Below, in pieces: positions 16,408 to 25,502 of a DNA stretch of 64,000 bases. The stretch spans positions 1 to 64,000 of the forward strand of contig CAZWQM010000006.1 in assembly GCA_964636225.1 (NCBI GenBank), given 5' to 3'. The stretch's first letter is position 1. Each line of letters opens with the position of its first letter. Both the position numbers and the translations under genes were made by a program. The stretch comes from UBA1858 sp964636225. GTDB lineage: Bacteria; Pseudomonadota; Gammaproteobacteria; UBA4575. The notes beneath the pieces are model-generated. The model searched no databases and was not told where the DNA came from. It was given only the letters and a program-made list of their open reading frames with translations.

Positions 16408-17280
16408 ATGAAAAAGATTCGCAAAGCTATTTTTCCGGTCGCCGGAATGGGAACCCGATTTTTACCTGCCACTAAAGCGAATCCCAAGGAAATGCTTCCC
16501 ATTGTTGATAAGCCGTTGATTCAATATGCGGCTGAAGAAGCAGTGAATGCCGGTATTGAAGAGCTGGTTTTTATTACCGGTAGAAGTAAGCGCTCAATCC
16601 CCGATCATTTTGATAAAGCTTATGAGTTGGAAGCTGAACTTGAGGCTAAAGGCAAAACAGTGATGCTGGATGTCGTACGCAACATTCTTCCCTCAGGTGT
16701 TTCCTGTATTTATATTCGCCAGCCCGAAGCCCTGGGTTTGGGGCATGCAGTGCTTTGTGGCAAGCCCGTGGTGGGTGATGAGCCTTTTGCAGTGATTCTG
16801 GCGGATGATCTGATAGACAGTTATCCTCATGGCTGCTTAAAGCAGATGGTTGATATTTATGAGCGAGAGAATAGCGGGGTTATAGGTGTACAAAAGGTTC
16901 CGATGCAGAATGTTGGCAGTTACGGTGTGATTTCCGGAGATGAAGTGGGAGATAGGCTTTGGAGAATTTCAGGCATCGTGGAAAAACCCAAACCCGAGGA
17001 CGCACCTTCAAATATTGCAGTCGTGGGACGATATATACTGGATGCTTCTATTTTTGATTTTATTCAGGCAACCGATACCGGCGCTGGGGGTGAATTGCAA
17101 TTGACGGACGCCATTGCCAATCAGATTAAATCTCAGTCTGTCTACGCCTATGAGTTTGAAGGCAAGCGCTATGATTGCGGCAGCAAATTAGGCTATTTGC
17201 AGGCTACGGTCGAATATGGGATGAAACACCCCGAAATCGGGCTCGAGTTTGCTGAGTATCTGAAGGGAATTGAGAGTTAG
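16408..17280 (+). CDS. galU: UTP-glucose-1-phosphate uridylyltransferase
   Basis: The enzyme makes UDP-glucose from UTP and glucose-1-phosphate for LPS, exopolysaccharide and glycan synthesis. The nucleotide-binding motif is FPVAGMGTRFLPATKA, followed by the conserved KPLIQYAAEEA, VILADDLID and EKPKPEDAPSNIAVVGRY. I choose the ATG at 16408 (MKKIRKAIFP; 290 residues) with GGA five bases upstream. The ATG at 16399 is also possible; a longer frame from 16342 has no conserved residues. UDP-glucose from this gene could feed the polysaccharide locus at the left end. Confidence 0.94.
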   Translation: MKKIRKAIFPVAGMGTRFLPATKANPKEMLPIVDKPLIQYAAEEAVNAGIEELVFITGRSKRSIPDHFDKAYELEAELEAKGKTVMLDVVRNILPSGVSCIYIRQPEALGLGHAVLCGKPVVGDEPFAVILADDLIDSYPHGCLKQMVDIYERENSGVIGVQKVPMQNVGSYGVISGDEVGDRLWRISGIVEKPKPEDAPSNIAVVGRYILDASIFDFIQATDTGAGGELQLTDAIANQIKSQSVYAYEFEGKRYDCGSKLGYLQATVEYGMKHPEIGLEFAEYLKGIES

Positions 17281-17310
17281 TTTGTTTTACTGCGTTGAGT
17301 ATAGAAACTG

Positions 17311-17845
17311 ATGGTGTCACAGATAAAGGTTTCTAAGTTTGATGCTATAAAAGAGCAGCTTGATACAGCTATTAAGTTGTATTTCACGTCTGATGATTAC
17401 ATTTCTACTCATACATTAGTTGCTGCTGCATATAACTCGCTCAAAGATATTGCCACTAAGGAAGGCGCGGAACGTCCATTCCTTAAATCTGAATATATTG
17501 AATCTCTTCCTGATGAAAAAAAACAGCTTAATGTGGAAATATCTAAATGCCCCTGAAGATTATTTCAAGCATTCAGATCGAGATCCTCAGGATATTCTAG
17601 AATTTGATCCAGTGATCACTGAGATTTTCCTAGAAGATGCATTAGCATATTTTCGACTCAACCATGTGTATAGACCAAAATATTATTTTATATTTCTAGG
17701 TTGGGCGGGAAAGCCTGAGGAATCTATTCCTAAAGATAGCGAGCTTTATGCCGCAATGGAAATATTGCGGGGAAAATTGAGGAATTTAGGAAAAAAGCAA
17801 TATTGGGACTTTTCTATCAAGTACCTTAGGAGCTCTTTTAGATAA
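17311..17845 (+). pseudogene. Conserved hypothetical protein, frameshifted at an A-run
   Basis: Two overlapping frames form one gene. The first (from 17311) encodes the N-terminal half (KVSKFDAIKEQLDTAIKLYF through ESLPDEKK). The second, one base forward, carries the rest (WKYLNAPEDYFKHSDRDPQ to the stop at 17845). They join at the eight-A run 17516-17523, which seems to hold one A too many. The joined product would be about 177 residues, helical, and resembles an unnamed family with an N-A-P-x-x-x-F-K-H-x-D-R-D motif. No function is assigned. It could be a pseudogene, a phase-variable homopolymer, or less likely a programmed +1 site. Confidence 0.6.
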
Positions 17846-17912
17846 ATCTTGATATTTATCTGGAGTATGCCAGTGGCATGCTTAATATGCGCAAACTACC
17901 CATGCGCATGTT

Positions 17913-17988
17913 TGGCTCCTCGGGACGGGCTCGAACCGCCGACCTAGTGATTAACAGTCACCCGCTCTACCGACTGAGCTACCGAGGA
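17913..17988 (-). tRNA. tRNA-Asn (GUU)
   Basis: A 76-nt minus-strand cloverleaf with encoded CCA. The acceptor is TCCTCGG/CCGAGGA with discriminator G, the D arm GCTC AGTCGGTA GAGC, the anticodon stem GGTGA/TCACT with loop CTGTTAA (anticodon GTT), and the T arm GGCGG TTCGAGC CCGTC. All stems pair well. A decayed phage-type gene lies on its 5' side. Confidence 0.97.
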
Positions 17989-18331
17989 TCACGAAGGACG
18001 AGATGTTACTGATCTCTTCAGGCTCGGTCAACTCTCGAATTTATTGTCGAATATCGTATTTTCCCCAGCGTCCATCTTTTCACCTGATGATTTATATCGA
18101 AATGTGAACTACTACTAGCGTCTGTGGGTTAATACGTTAGGTAATTCACTTTTCGTATTAACACTACGAACTACTATTCCTATCCAAGGCAATGAGTGCA
18201 TTTATGGCTCTGACACAGGTTATCAGACAGTTTATACCAGTTAGCTGAGCTGATTTTTTGTGTGCTGTTGAACTCAATACAGTAGCCGAAGGTACGTCAT
18301 GGAGACTTAAAGGGATCAAGGAGAATATTGA
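17989..18331. other. 343-bp gap between tRNA-Asn and the Bro-N remnant
   Basis: No supported gene, RNA or repeat is seen. Short open frames on both strands lack recognisable motifs. It may hold the tRNA-Asn promoter (minus strand) and the decayed upstream part of the phage-derived fragment. No duplicated tRNA 3' end, as expected for an attachment site, was found by eye. Confidence 0.4.
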
Positions 18332-18698
18332 GTGAGTAGTGTTGTAATCATGGAATATGAAGGCCATCAGATCAGACTGGTTGAGTAAACAACCGGCGAC
18401 TTATGGTTTGTGGCCGCGGATGTCTGTCGATGTGTGAGTCTTGCAATCAATAGTCGTACCGGTAAACCTAATGTAACGGTGGCGACTCGCGAACTCAGCG
18501 ATGATCAAAAAGAAAAATTCCGTGTAGATACACCTGAGAATCCCAAAAATCCATGGATCGACATGATGATTGTGACTAATGCGAATGCTGGTTCTATCCG
18601 ACACATTGGCTGCCCAGAAATTTAAACAGTTTGTTGATCAAGAGTTCCCAAAGTTGAATGCCGGCGTCATTCATTCTAAAGCTAGCCACGCCAAATAA
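18332..18698 (+). pseudogene. Phage antirepressor (Bro-N domain) remnant
   Basis: A GTG at 18332, behind AAGGAG at 18318-18323, opens a frame reading VVIMEYEGHQIRLVE, a TAA at 18386-18388, then TTGDLWFVAADVCRCVSLA. The WFVAADVC motif is diagnostic of the Bro-N domain of phage antirepressor and BRO-family proteins. The rest follows: VATRELSDDQKEKFRV, then in a shifted frame LAAQKFKQFVDQEFPKL and a stop at 18696-18698. So there is one in-frame stop and at least one frameshift. Only the N-terminal DNA-binding domain remains. It is the sole prophage trace in the window and sits beside a tRNA gene. It is surely non-functional. Confidence 0.7.
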
Positions 18699-18713
18699 AT
18701 TTCATATTAAACA

Positions 18714-18742
18714 ACGCACGCAACTTCAGTTGCGTGCGTTTT
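18714..18742. terminator. Strong intrinsic terminator, probably bidirectional
   Basis: An 11-bp perfect stem (ACGCACGCAAC at 18714-18724, GTTGCGTGCGT at 18729-18739) encloses a TTCA loop and is followed by a short T run. It lies seven bases beyond the stop of the minus-strand aminotransferase gene, so it most likely ends that transcript; it would also stop plus-strand readthrough from the Bro-N remnant. Confidence 0.8.
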
Positions 18743-18748
18743 CAGTTG

Positions 18749-19933
18749 TTATACAAAAGTTTCTTTTAAGCGCTGCATGGCCTCGGCAAGGTTTTGTTTA
18801 GAATTGGCAAAAGAAATACGAATATAACCTGGCAAGCCAAAAGCCGTGCCTGGCACCACCGCTATAGCACATTTGGTTAGAAGCAAAGTGGCAAATTCGA
18901 CGTCATTCTCGACGTTAGGCGTGTTTTTAATAGCTTCATCAACATTAGCAAAGCAATAGAATGTACCTTGTGATGGAGTACAGCTAATGCCTGGAACTTT
19001 GTTCAGTTCCTCAACCAGAAAATCATGGCGCTCTTCAAATGCGGCACACATTTCTGAAACACAGTGTTGATCGCCAGCCAGGGCAGCTTCGGCCGCCGCC
19101 TGAGAAATCGAGCACGGGTTAGACGTACTTTGCGATTGGATATTTAACATTGCAGTTATTATGTCTACCGGTCCTGCCGCATAACCAATTCGCCAACCGG
19201 TCATGGAGTAGGCTTTAGAGACTCCATTGAGAACCAGCGTGCGCGATTTCAGTTCCGGGCACACCGCTAAAATATTACTGAACTTTTCACCCTTGAAGAG
19301 GATGTGTTCATACATGTCATCCGTCGCGATTAAAATCTGCGGGTGTTTGATTAACACGTCAGCCAGGCTTTTCAGTTCATCCTCAGTGTAGTTGGCGCCA
19401 GTAGGATTCGACGGGCTGTTAAGTACCAGCATTTTTGTTACAGTGCTGATTTTGCTGGTCAGTTGTTTGGCAGTAATTTTAAATCCCTGAGTGTGATCCG
19501 CGGAAATAAATGCCGGAATGCCATCGGCCAGCAATACCATGTCGGGATAAGAGACCCAATAGGGTGCGGGGATGATGACTTCGTCACCCTGATCTATGAC
19601 CGCCTGACATAAATTATAGAAACTTTGTTTGCCACCGTTAGACACTAAAATTTCTTTGGCATCGTAACTAAGTCCATTGTCGCGTTTAAATTTGTCAATA
19701 ATAGCTGCTTTGAGTGAGTTGGTTCCGCCCACTGCAGTGTATTTTGTTTTGCCTGACTGAATGGCCTCTATTGCCGCTTGTTTGATGTGCTCTGGGGTGT
19801 CAAAGTCAGGCTCGCCTGCGGCTAGATTAATGACGTCTACGCCTTCAAGTCGAAGCTGGTTGGCTTTGGCTGTCACAGCGAGAGTGGGAGAGGGTTTGAT
19901 TCTTCGAACGCGAGAAGCTAATTTAATGTCCAA
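18749..19933 (-). CDS. Aspartate aminotransferase (class I PLP aminotransferase)
   Basis: A 394-residue fold-type I aminotransferase of the AspC/AatA Ib subgroup common in non-enteric bacteria. It exchanges the amino group between aspartate and 2-oxoglutarate, and in some species also prephenate. Diagnostic segments are INLAAGEPDFDTPEHIKQAA at the N-terminus, the NPSNPTGANY loop, the PLP lysine in VLNGVSKAYSMTGWRIGY, and PGTAFGLPGYIRISFA near the end. It is divergent from uvrB with an 88-bp gap and ends just before a strong terminator. It stands alone, so its role in aspartate or aromatic amino acid metabolism is inferred from family. Confidence 0.9.
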   Translation of the reverse strand: MDIKLASRVRRIKPSPTLAVTAKANQLRLEGVDVINLAAGEPDFDTPEHIKQAAIEAIQSGKTKYTAVGGTNSLKAAIIDKFKRDNGLSYDAKEILVSNGGKQSFYNLCQAVIDQGDEVIIPAPYWVSYPDMVLLADGIPAFISADHTQGFKITAKQLTSKISTVTKMLVLNSPSNPTGANYTEDELKSLADVLIKHPQILIATDDMYEHILFKGEKFSNILAVCPELKSRTLVLNGVSKAYSMTGWRIGYAAGPVDIITAMLNIQSQSTSNPCSISQAAAEAALAGDQHCVSEMCAAFEERHDFLVEELNKVPGISCTPSQGTFYCFANVDEAIKNTPNVENDVEFATLLLTKCAIAVVPGTAFGLPGYIRISFANSKQNLAEAMQRLKETFV

Positions 19934-20021
19934 TGGTGTAAATATCCCTATCAGATGGTTCAGTATGAATTCCGCTTCCGATCATACTGTATTTTGCCAG
20001 TATCTATAAAGTAAAAAGTCA

Positions 20022-22049
20022 ATGACGAAAGAATTTAAAATAGTATCATCGTTTGCACCATCAGGTGATCAACCAACCGCAATAGCCGAGTTAACTGAAG
20101 GTTTAAAGGATGGTCTCGCACATCAAACATTGCTTGGTGTAACTGGCTCAGGCAAAACCTTTACTATTGCAAAGGTAATAGAAAGTGTGCAGCGACCCAC
20201 GATTATTCTGGCACCCAATAAAACCCTTGCGGCGCAGCTTTATGGTGAAATGAAATCGTTTTTTCCGAGAAATGCGGTTGAATATTTTGTTTCCTATTAT
20301 GATTACTATCAGCCCGAAGCCTATGTCCCTTCCAGCGACACCTTTATTGAAAAGGATGCCTCGGTAAATGACCACATCGAGCAAATGCGCCTCTCCGCCA
20401 CCAAAGCGCTGTTTGAACGAAATGATACGATTATCGTTGGAACAGTTTCGGCCATTTATGGTTTGGGTGATCCGCGCTCCTATCTAAATATGGTGTTACA
20501 TCTTGATCGCGGAGATATCATTGATCAGCGAACCTTGCTAAGGCGTCTGGCTGAGCTGCAATACAAACGCAATGACATTGAACTTAAACGCGGCACATTT
20601 CGAGTACGTGGTGAAGTGATCGACGTTCATCCTGCCGAGTCTGAACGGGAAGCGATTCGTATTGAATTGTTTGACGAAGAAATTGAGCAACTAAGTTATT
20701 TTGATCCCCTGAACGGCGAAGTGTTGAGAAAGGTGCCAAGATTGACCGTATACCCTAAGTCGCATTATGTAACACCTCGCAGTGTGATTCTTGAGGCGAT
20801 AGACTCAATTAAAGATGAGCTGAAAGAGCGACTGGAAAATTTACGAAGTATTGAAAAACTTGTTGAAGCTCAGCGTCTGGAGCAGCGCACTCAATATGAT
20901 TTGGAAATGTTACAGGAGCTGGGTTATTGCAATGGAATTGAAAATTATTCGCGCTACTTAAGTGGTCGTGGTCCGGGTGAACCGCCGCCCTGTTTGCTGG
21001 ATTACTTGCCGGACAATGCATTAATGGTCATGGATGAGAGCCATGTATCCGTGCCACAGTTTGGTGGAATGTATAAAGGAGATCACTCACGCAAGAGTAC
21101 GCTGGTGGAATATGGATTTCGTTTACCTTCCGCGCTGGATAATCGCCCGCTGAAATTTGAAGAATTTGAAGCTCTGTCACCCCAGATGATTTATATCTCG
21201 GCTACACCTGGCGCTTACGAAAAAGCAAAATCCGGACAGATTGTAGAGCAGGTGGTTCGACCCACTGGTTTAGTTGATCCCGTGGTGGAAATTCGGCCGG
21301 TAGCCACTCAGGTAGATGATGTGTTGTCAGAAATTAATGAGCGCACTGCTAAAAGTGAGCGAGTATTAATTACCACTCTTACTAAAAGAATGTCTGAGGA
21401 TCTGACCGAATACCTGGAAGAAAACGGTGCGCGAGTCCGATATCTGCATTCGGATATCGATACTGTCGAGCGAGTCGAGATCATCCAGGATCTGCGCAAA
21501 GGCATTTTTGATGTGTTGGTGGGTATTAACCTGCTTCGTGAAGGGCTGGATATTCCTGAAGTCTCACTAGTGGCCATCTTTGATGCCGATAAAGAAGGGT
21601 TCCTGCGATCCGACCGCTCACTTATACAAACCATCGGACGTGCTGCCAGGAATCTGAATGGCAAGGCCATTTTATATGCGGATAAAATCACAGGCTCCAT
21701 GCAGCGGGCGATTGATGAAACCGAACGGCGTCGAACAAAACAGCAGGAGTACAATAAAGAACATAACATCACGCCGCGTAGTGTTGAAAAGTCGATTGGC
21801 AATATCATGGAAGGCGCGCAATCCCGCTATGATCAGCAACGTTACAAACAAATGCGCGAAATTGCAGAAGTCAGCGGCGAATATGAGGTATTAACACCAG
21901 AACTTGCGATCAAGAAAACTCAGCAGTTGGAGCAAAAAATGTATCAATTTGCGCGCAATCTGGAATTTGAAGATGCAGCAAGAGTGCGGGACGAAATTCA
22001 GCGACTGAGAAACTTTGCGCTGGGCAAGCCCGATGTGGAGGCTAGTTAG
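20022..22049 (+). CDS. uvrB: Excinuclease ABC subunit B
   Basis: The 675-residue UvrB is the damage-verifying helicase-like subunit of nucleotide excision repair; it receives DNA from UvrA and recruits UvrC. Walker A is GVTGSGKT (residues 39-46). The damage-probing beta-hairpin region is YYDYYQPEAYVPSSDTFIEK, the DEAD-like box is VMDESHVS, and helicase motif VI is QTIGRAARNLNGKAILYAD. The C-terminal UVR domain (FARNLEFEDAARVRDEIQRL) contacts UvrC. The length is normal and the gene monocistronic, followed by tRNA-Val. Confidence 0.97.
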   Translation: MTKEFKIVSSFAPSGDQPTAIAELTEGLKDGLAHQTLLGVTGSGKTFTIAKVIESVQRPTIILAPNKTLAAQLYGEMKSFFPRNAVEYFVSYYDYYQPEAYVPSSDTFIEKDASVNDHIEQMRLSATKALFERNDTIIVGTVSAIYGLGDPRSYLNMVLHLDRGDIIDQRTLLRRLAELQYKRNDIELKRGTFRVRGEVIDVHPAESEREAIRIELFDEEIEQLSYFDPLNGEVLRKVPRLTVYPKSHYVTPRSVILEAIDSIKDELKERLENLRSIEKLVEAQRLEQRTQYDLEMLQELGYCNGIENYSRYLSGRGPGEPPPCLLDYLPDNALMVMDESHVSVPQFGGMYKGDHSRKSTLVEYGFRLPSALDNRPLKFEEFEALSPQMIYISATPGAYEKAKSGQIVEQVVRPTGLVDPVVEIRPVATQVDDVLSEINERTAKSERVLITTLTKRMSEDLTEYLEENGARVRYLHSDIDTVERVEIIQDLRKGIFDVLVGINLLREGLDIPEVSLVAIFDADKEGFLRSDRSLIQTIGRAARNLNGKAILYADKITGSMQRAIDETERRRTKQQEYNKEHNITPRSVEKSIGNIMEGAQSRYDQQRYKQMREIAEVSGEYEVLTPELAIKKTQQLEQKMYQFARNLEFEDAARVRDEIQRLRNFALGKPDVEAS

Positions 22050-22152
22050 AGTTTCCTGCGGATATTTCTGACTGTCTGGCTACAAATCACAGTTTGACTA
22101 TGCTACCTTTCGCAATCCTGTTGGAACGCTGGATATATCGAGTGTTAACTGC

Positions 22153-22229
22153 AGGCGCGTAGCTCAGTTGGTTAGAGCACCACCTTGACATGGTGGGGGT
22201 CGTTGGTTCGAATCCAATCGCGCCTACCA
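22153..22229 (+). tRNA. tRNA-Val (GAC)
   Basis: A 77-nt cloverleaf with encoded CCA. The acceptor is AGGCGCG/CGCGCCT with discriminator A, the D arm GCTC AGTTGGTTA GAGC, the anticodon stem CCACC/GGTGG with loop TTGACAT (anticodon GAC), and the T arm GTTGG TTCGAAT CCAAT. It is fully canonical and shares its acceptor stem with the aberrant tRNA-like gene at 7991-8066. Confidence 0.97.
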
Positions 22230-22405
22230 GCCTTGAGAAGGGCTTGGCCTCGTAGGTTAAAGCTAGCGAAGCGATACAGAATAGACAAAACCTGAGTAAT
22301 AAACGCAGACTTAGTCCGCTAATAGCTGATAGCTAACATATCCCAAGCTTTAACAATCAATTTAAATCAAGTGGCCTTTGGTATGGGTCACCACTGGAGA
22401 ATAAA

Positions 22406-24325
22406 ATGCCTCAAATCTCACTTCCTGACGGTAATGTAAAATCATTTGATCATCCTGTAACAGTCGCTGAAGTTGCTCAGTCCATCGGACCGGGGTTGGC
22501 CAAAGCCACTATTGCAGGTCGTGTGAACGATCAGTTAGTCGATGCCTGTGTTGAAATAACTGATGATGCCGAGGTATCCATCATCACCAGTAAGGATGCA
22601 GAAGGTGTTGAAATTATTCGTCATTCATTTGCGCATTTGATTGGGCATGCGGTAAAACAACTGTTTCCTAGCGCAAAAATGGCGATCGGCCCGGTGATTG
22701 AAAACGGCTTTTATTACGACATTGAGTATGAGCGCAGCTTTACTCCAGAAGATCTGGAGGCGATAGAAAAACGTATCAATGAGCTCGTCAACGAAGATTA
22801 TGATGTAGTGCGCCAAGTGGTTTCTAGGCAAGAAGCGATTGATGCCTTTACGGCGCGTGACGAACCGTACAAAGTAGAAATAGCCAGCGAGATTCCGGAT
22901 GGTCAAATCATTGCTTTGTATCATCATCAGGAATACACCGATATGTGTCGTGGCCCGCATGTGCCTAATACGCGTCATTTGCGTGCATTTAAATTGACCA
23001 AATTGGCCGGTGCTTATTGGCGCGGTGATTCAAATAATCAGATGCTGCAGCGTATTTATGGTACTGCCTGGCCTGATAAAAAACAGCTTAAGCAATATCT
23101 TCAACGAATTGAAGAGGCTGAGAAGCGCGATCATCGTCGTCTGGGCAAGCAAATGGATATGTTTCATTTTCAGGAAGAGGCACCGGGGATGGTTTTCTGG
23201 CATGCACGGGGATGGCAGCTATATCGAACTGTGGAGCAATATATTCGTGATAAATTGTCCACCCATGATTATAACGAGGTACTGACGCCACAAGTACTGG
23301 ATCGTTCTCTGTGGGAAAAGTCTGGGCATTGGGAAAAATTCGGAGATATGATTTTTTCAACCCAGTCGGAAAATCGCGAGTTTGCCGTCAAGCCAATGAA
23401 TTGCCCTTGTCATGTGCAGATATTCAATCAGGGTCTGAAAAGCTACCGCGACCTGCCATACAAAATTGCTGAATTTGGTACCGTCCACCGCAATGAACCG
23501 TCAGGTACGCTGCATGGTTTAATGCGCGCGCGTCGCTTTGTTCAGGACGATGCGCATATCTTCTGCACTGAGGCGCAGCTGCAGGAAGAAGTGAGCAAGC
23601 TGATTGATCTGACCTTTGATGTATACAAAGACTTTGGATTTGACCAGATTGAACTGGCACTCTCGACTCGCCCGGAACAACGCGTAGGTGAGGAGTCTCT
23701 ATGGGATCAGGCTGAGAACAGCCTTAAGGAAGCGCTGGAAATTAAAGGTCTGGATTATGTCCTGCAGCCGGGTGAAGGCGCATTTTATGGGCCTAAAATA
23801 GAATTTACTTTGCGTGACTGTCTGGATCGGCGCTGGCAATGTGGCACTATTCAACTGGATTTTTCCATGCCCACACGGCTGGATGCCAGCTATGTTAGTG
23901 AGGATGGGTCGCGTAAAATACCGGTCATGATCCATCGTGCAATATTGGGCTCTCTGGAACGGTTTATTGGAATACTTATTGAGCACCATGCGGGAAATAT
24001 GCCGCTTTGGTTGGCGCCTATACAGGCGGTTGTCCTGAATATTACCGATGCACAGGCCGAATATGTGCAAAATATACAAAAAAGGCTGATAAATGAAGGA
24101 TTTCGGGCAAATCTTGACTTGAGAAATGAAAAGATTGGCTATAAGATTCGCGAGCACACAATTCAACGCGTTCCATATCTGCTGGTCGTAGGTGACCGGG
24201 AGGTGGAATCGCATTCTGTGGCCGTTCGTACGCGTCAAGGTGAAGATCTGGGATCAATGAGTATTGATCTCCTGGTGGCGTTGTTTTCTGAAGAGATTGC
24301 AAAGGGCGGACTCGTTAGTTCATAG
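22406..24325 (+). CDS. thrS: Threonyl-tRNA synthetase
   Basis: This class II synthetase charges tRNA-Thr. Domains in order: N-terminal TGS (LPDGNVKSFDHPVTVAEVA), editing domain with the HxxxH motif in HSFAHLIGHAV, catalytic core with the zinc site (MNCPCHVQIF and HGLMRARRFVQDDAHIFC), and C-terminal anticodon-binding domain. The 639-residue length is typical. The ATG at 22406 follows GGAG. It leads the thrS-infC-rpmI-rplT-pheST-ihfA block. The 176-bp leader after tRNA-Val may carry an autoregulatory operator as in E. coli; I could not fold one confidently. Confidence 0.97.
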   Translation: MPQISLPDGNVKSFDHPVTVAEVAQSIGPGLAKATIAGRVNDQLVDACVEITDDAEVSIITSKDAEGVEIIRHSFAHLIGHAVKQLFPSAKMAIGPVIENGFYYDIEYERSFTPEDLEAIEKRINELVNEDYDVVRQVVSRQEAIDAFTARDEPYKVEIASEIPDGQIIALYHHQEYTDMCRGPHVPNTRHLRAFKLTKLAGAYWRGDSNNQMLQRIYGTAWPDKKQLKQYLQRIEEAEKRDHRRLGKQMDMFHFQEEAPGMVFWHARGWQLYRTVEQYIRDKLSTHDYNEVLTPQVLDRSLWEKSGHWEKFGDMIFSTQSENREFAVKPMNCPCHVQIFNQGLKSYRDLPYKIAEFGTVHRNEPSGTLHGLMRARRFVQDDAHIFCTEAQLQEEVSKLIDLTFDVYKDFGFDQIELALSTRPEQRVGEESLWDQAENSLKEALEIKGLDYVLQPGEGAFYGPKIEFTLRDCLDRRWQCGTIQLDFSMPTRLDASYVSEDGSRKIPVMIHRAILGSLERFIGILIEHHAGNMPLWLAPIQAVVLNITDAQAEYVQNIQKRLINEGFRANLDLRNEKIGYKIREHTIQRVPYLLVVGDREVESHSVAVRTRQGEDLGSMSIDLLVALFSEEIAKGGLVSS

Positions 24326-24334
24326 GAGCAGCAT

Positions 24335-24859
24335 ATTAGCAGTAGTAAAGACGTTCGTATGAACGAAGAAATTTTGGATGCAAAAGTTAGATTGATTAAT
24401 GCCGAGGGAGATAATGTCGGCATCGTTGCTACCCAAGAAGCATTACGAATTGCGAGCGAAGCCGAGCTCGACCTTGTCGAAATATCGCCTAATGCACAGC
24501 CACCTGTGTGTAGAGTGATGGATTATGGCAAGTACAAGTTTGAGCAGAACAAGAAGGCTCATCAGGCCAAGAAAAAACAAAAGCAGATTCAGGTTAAGGA
24601 AATTAAATTCCGGCCCGGAACGGAAGAAGGCGATTATCGGGTAAAACTGAAAAAACTAATTGAGTTTTTACAGGATGGCGATAAAACCAAAGTAACCATT
24701 CGGTATCGTGGTAGGGAAATGCAGCACAAGGAATTGGGTGCTCAGTTATTGGATCGAATCGAAGAGGATCTAAGTGAATATGGTGACGTTGAGCAACGTC
24801 CCAAAATGGAAGGCAGACAAATGATTATGGTGTTAAGTCCTTCAAAGAAAACTAAGTAG
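24335..24859 (+). CDS. infC: Translation initiation factor IF-3 (AUU start)
   Basis: IF-3 binds the 30S subunit, prevents premature 50S joining and discriminates against non-canonical start codons. The N-domain (RLINAEGDNVGIVATQEAL, VEISPNAQPPVCRVMDYGK) and C-domain (EIKFRPGTEEGDYRVK) are intact. The first ATG, at 24359, would cut off residues conserved in IF-3. An in-frame ATT at 24335-24337 lies six bases after AGGAG (24324-24328). Rare AUU initiation is the known autoregulatory device of infC, so I place the start there (174 residues). It follows thrS by nine bases. Confidence 0.92.
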   Translation: MSSSKDVRMNEEILDAKVRLINAEGDNVGIVATQEALRIASEAELDLVEISPNAQPPVCRVMDYGKYKFEQNKKAHQAKKKQKQIQVKEIKFRPGTEEGDYRVKLKKLIEFLQDGDKTKVTIRYRGREMQHKELGAQLLDRIEEDLSEYGDVEQRPKMEGRQMIMVLSPSKKTK

Positions 24860-24892
24860 TAAACGTAAATACAATAAACAGGATTTTTAGGA

Positions 24893-25090
24893 ATGCCTAA
24901 ATTAAAAACAAACCGAGGCGCAGCGAAACGCTTTAAAAAAACTGCGACAGGAAAGTTTAAATGTTCACAGTCGCATCTTCGTCATATATTGACTAAAAAG
25001 AGCTCTAAGCGTAAGCGACACTTGCGTTCTATCGAGGTGGTCGCGGAGGTGGATACACCTATGGTGCGCAGAATGCTGCCTTTTGTTTGA
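24893..25090 (+). CDS. rpmI: 50S ribosomal protein L35
   Basis: A 65-residue, strongly basic protein with the L35 signature: PKLKTNRGAAKRFKKTATGK at the N-terminus and HLRHILTKKSSKRKRHLR. It binds 23S rRNA in the large subunit. It lies between infC and rplT, the conserved order, and is probably repressed with rplT by L20 binding to the leader mRNA, as in E. coli; the pseudoknot was not checked. Confidence 0.97.
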   Translation: MPKLKTNRGAAKRFKKTATGKFKCSQSHLRHILTKKSSKRKRHLRSIEVVAEVDTPMVRRMLPFV

Positions 25091-25121
25091 TATATTTGAA
25101 TGTATTTGAAGGAAACAAGAA

Positions 25122-25475
25122 ATGTCTAGGGTAAAACGCGGGGTCGCCGCACGTGCACGTCACAAGAAAGTATTAGCTAAAGCTAAGGGTTATTATGGTG
25201 CGCGTAAAAACGTATATCGTGTTGCCACGCAAGCTGTTACACGTGCAGGACAATATGCTTACCGTGATCGTCGCCAAAGAAAAAGACAGTTCCGCTCTCT
25301 ATGGATTGTGCGAATCAATGCAGCTGCTCGCCAGTTTGACCTTTCCTACAGCCGTCTGATTAATGGCTTGCAGAAAGCATCAATTGAAGTGGATAGAAAA
25401 ATGCTAGCAGATCTGGCTGTGCATGATATTGCCGCATTTGGCCAATTGGCAGAGAGAGCCAAAGCACAGCTGTAA
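25122..25475 (+). CDS. rplT: 50S ribosomal protein L20
   Basis: A 117-residue basic protein with the L20 N-terminal extension (RVKRGVAARARHKKVLAKAK) and the globular RNA-binding domain (SLWIVRINAAARQFDLSYS). L20 is an early 23S rRNA assembly protein and the translational repressor of its own operon in E. coli. An intrinsic terminator (25503-25530) follows, separating this unit from pheS. Confidence 0.97.
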   Translation: MSRVKRGVAARARHKKVLAKAKGYYGARKNVYRVATQAVTRAGQYAYRDRRQRKRQFRSLWIVRINAAARQFDLSYSRLINGLQKASIEVDRKMLADLAVHDIAAFGQLAERAKAQL

Positions 25476-25502
25476 TTTTTACCGTTTTAATGCCGGTTGT
25501 TG

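Noticed and set aside
17887..17909. Hairpin ATGCGCA/TGCGCAT just downstream of tRNA-Asn as a terminator
   Set aside because: The stem is only 7 bp with a nine-base loop, and no U tract follows on the minus strand.
18410..18625. Independent 71-residue gene
   Set aside because: It is the middle of the Bro-N remnant, with matching residues both upstream and in a shifted frame downstream.
17913..18698. Prophage attachment site at tRNA-Asn
   Set aside because: The phage remnant lies on the 5' side of the tRNA, and no duplicated tRNA 3' end was found by eye.
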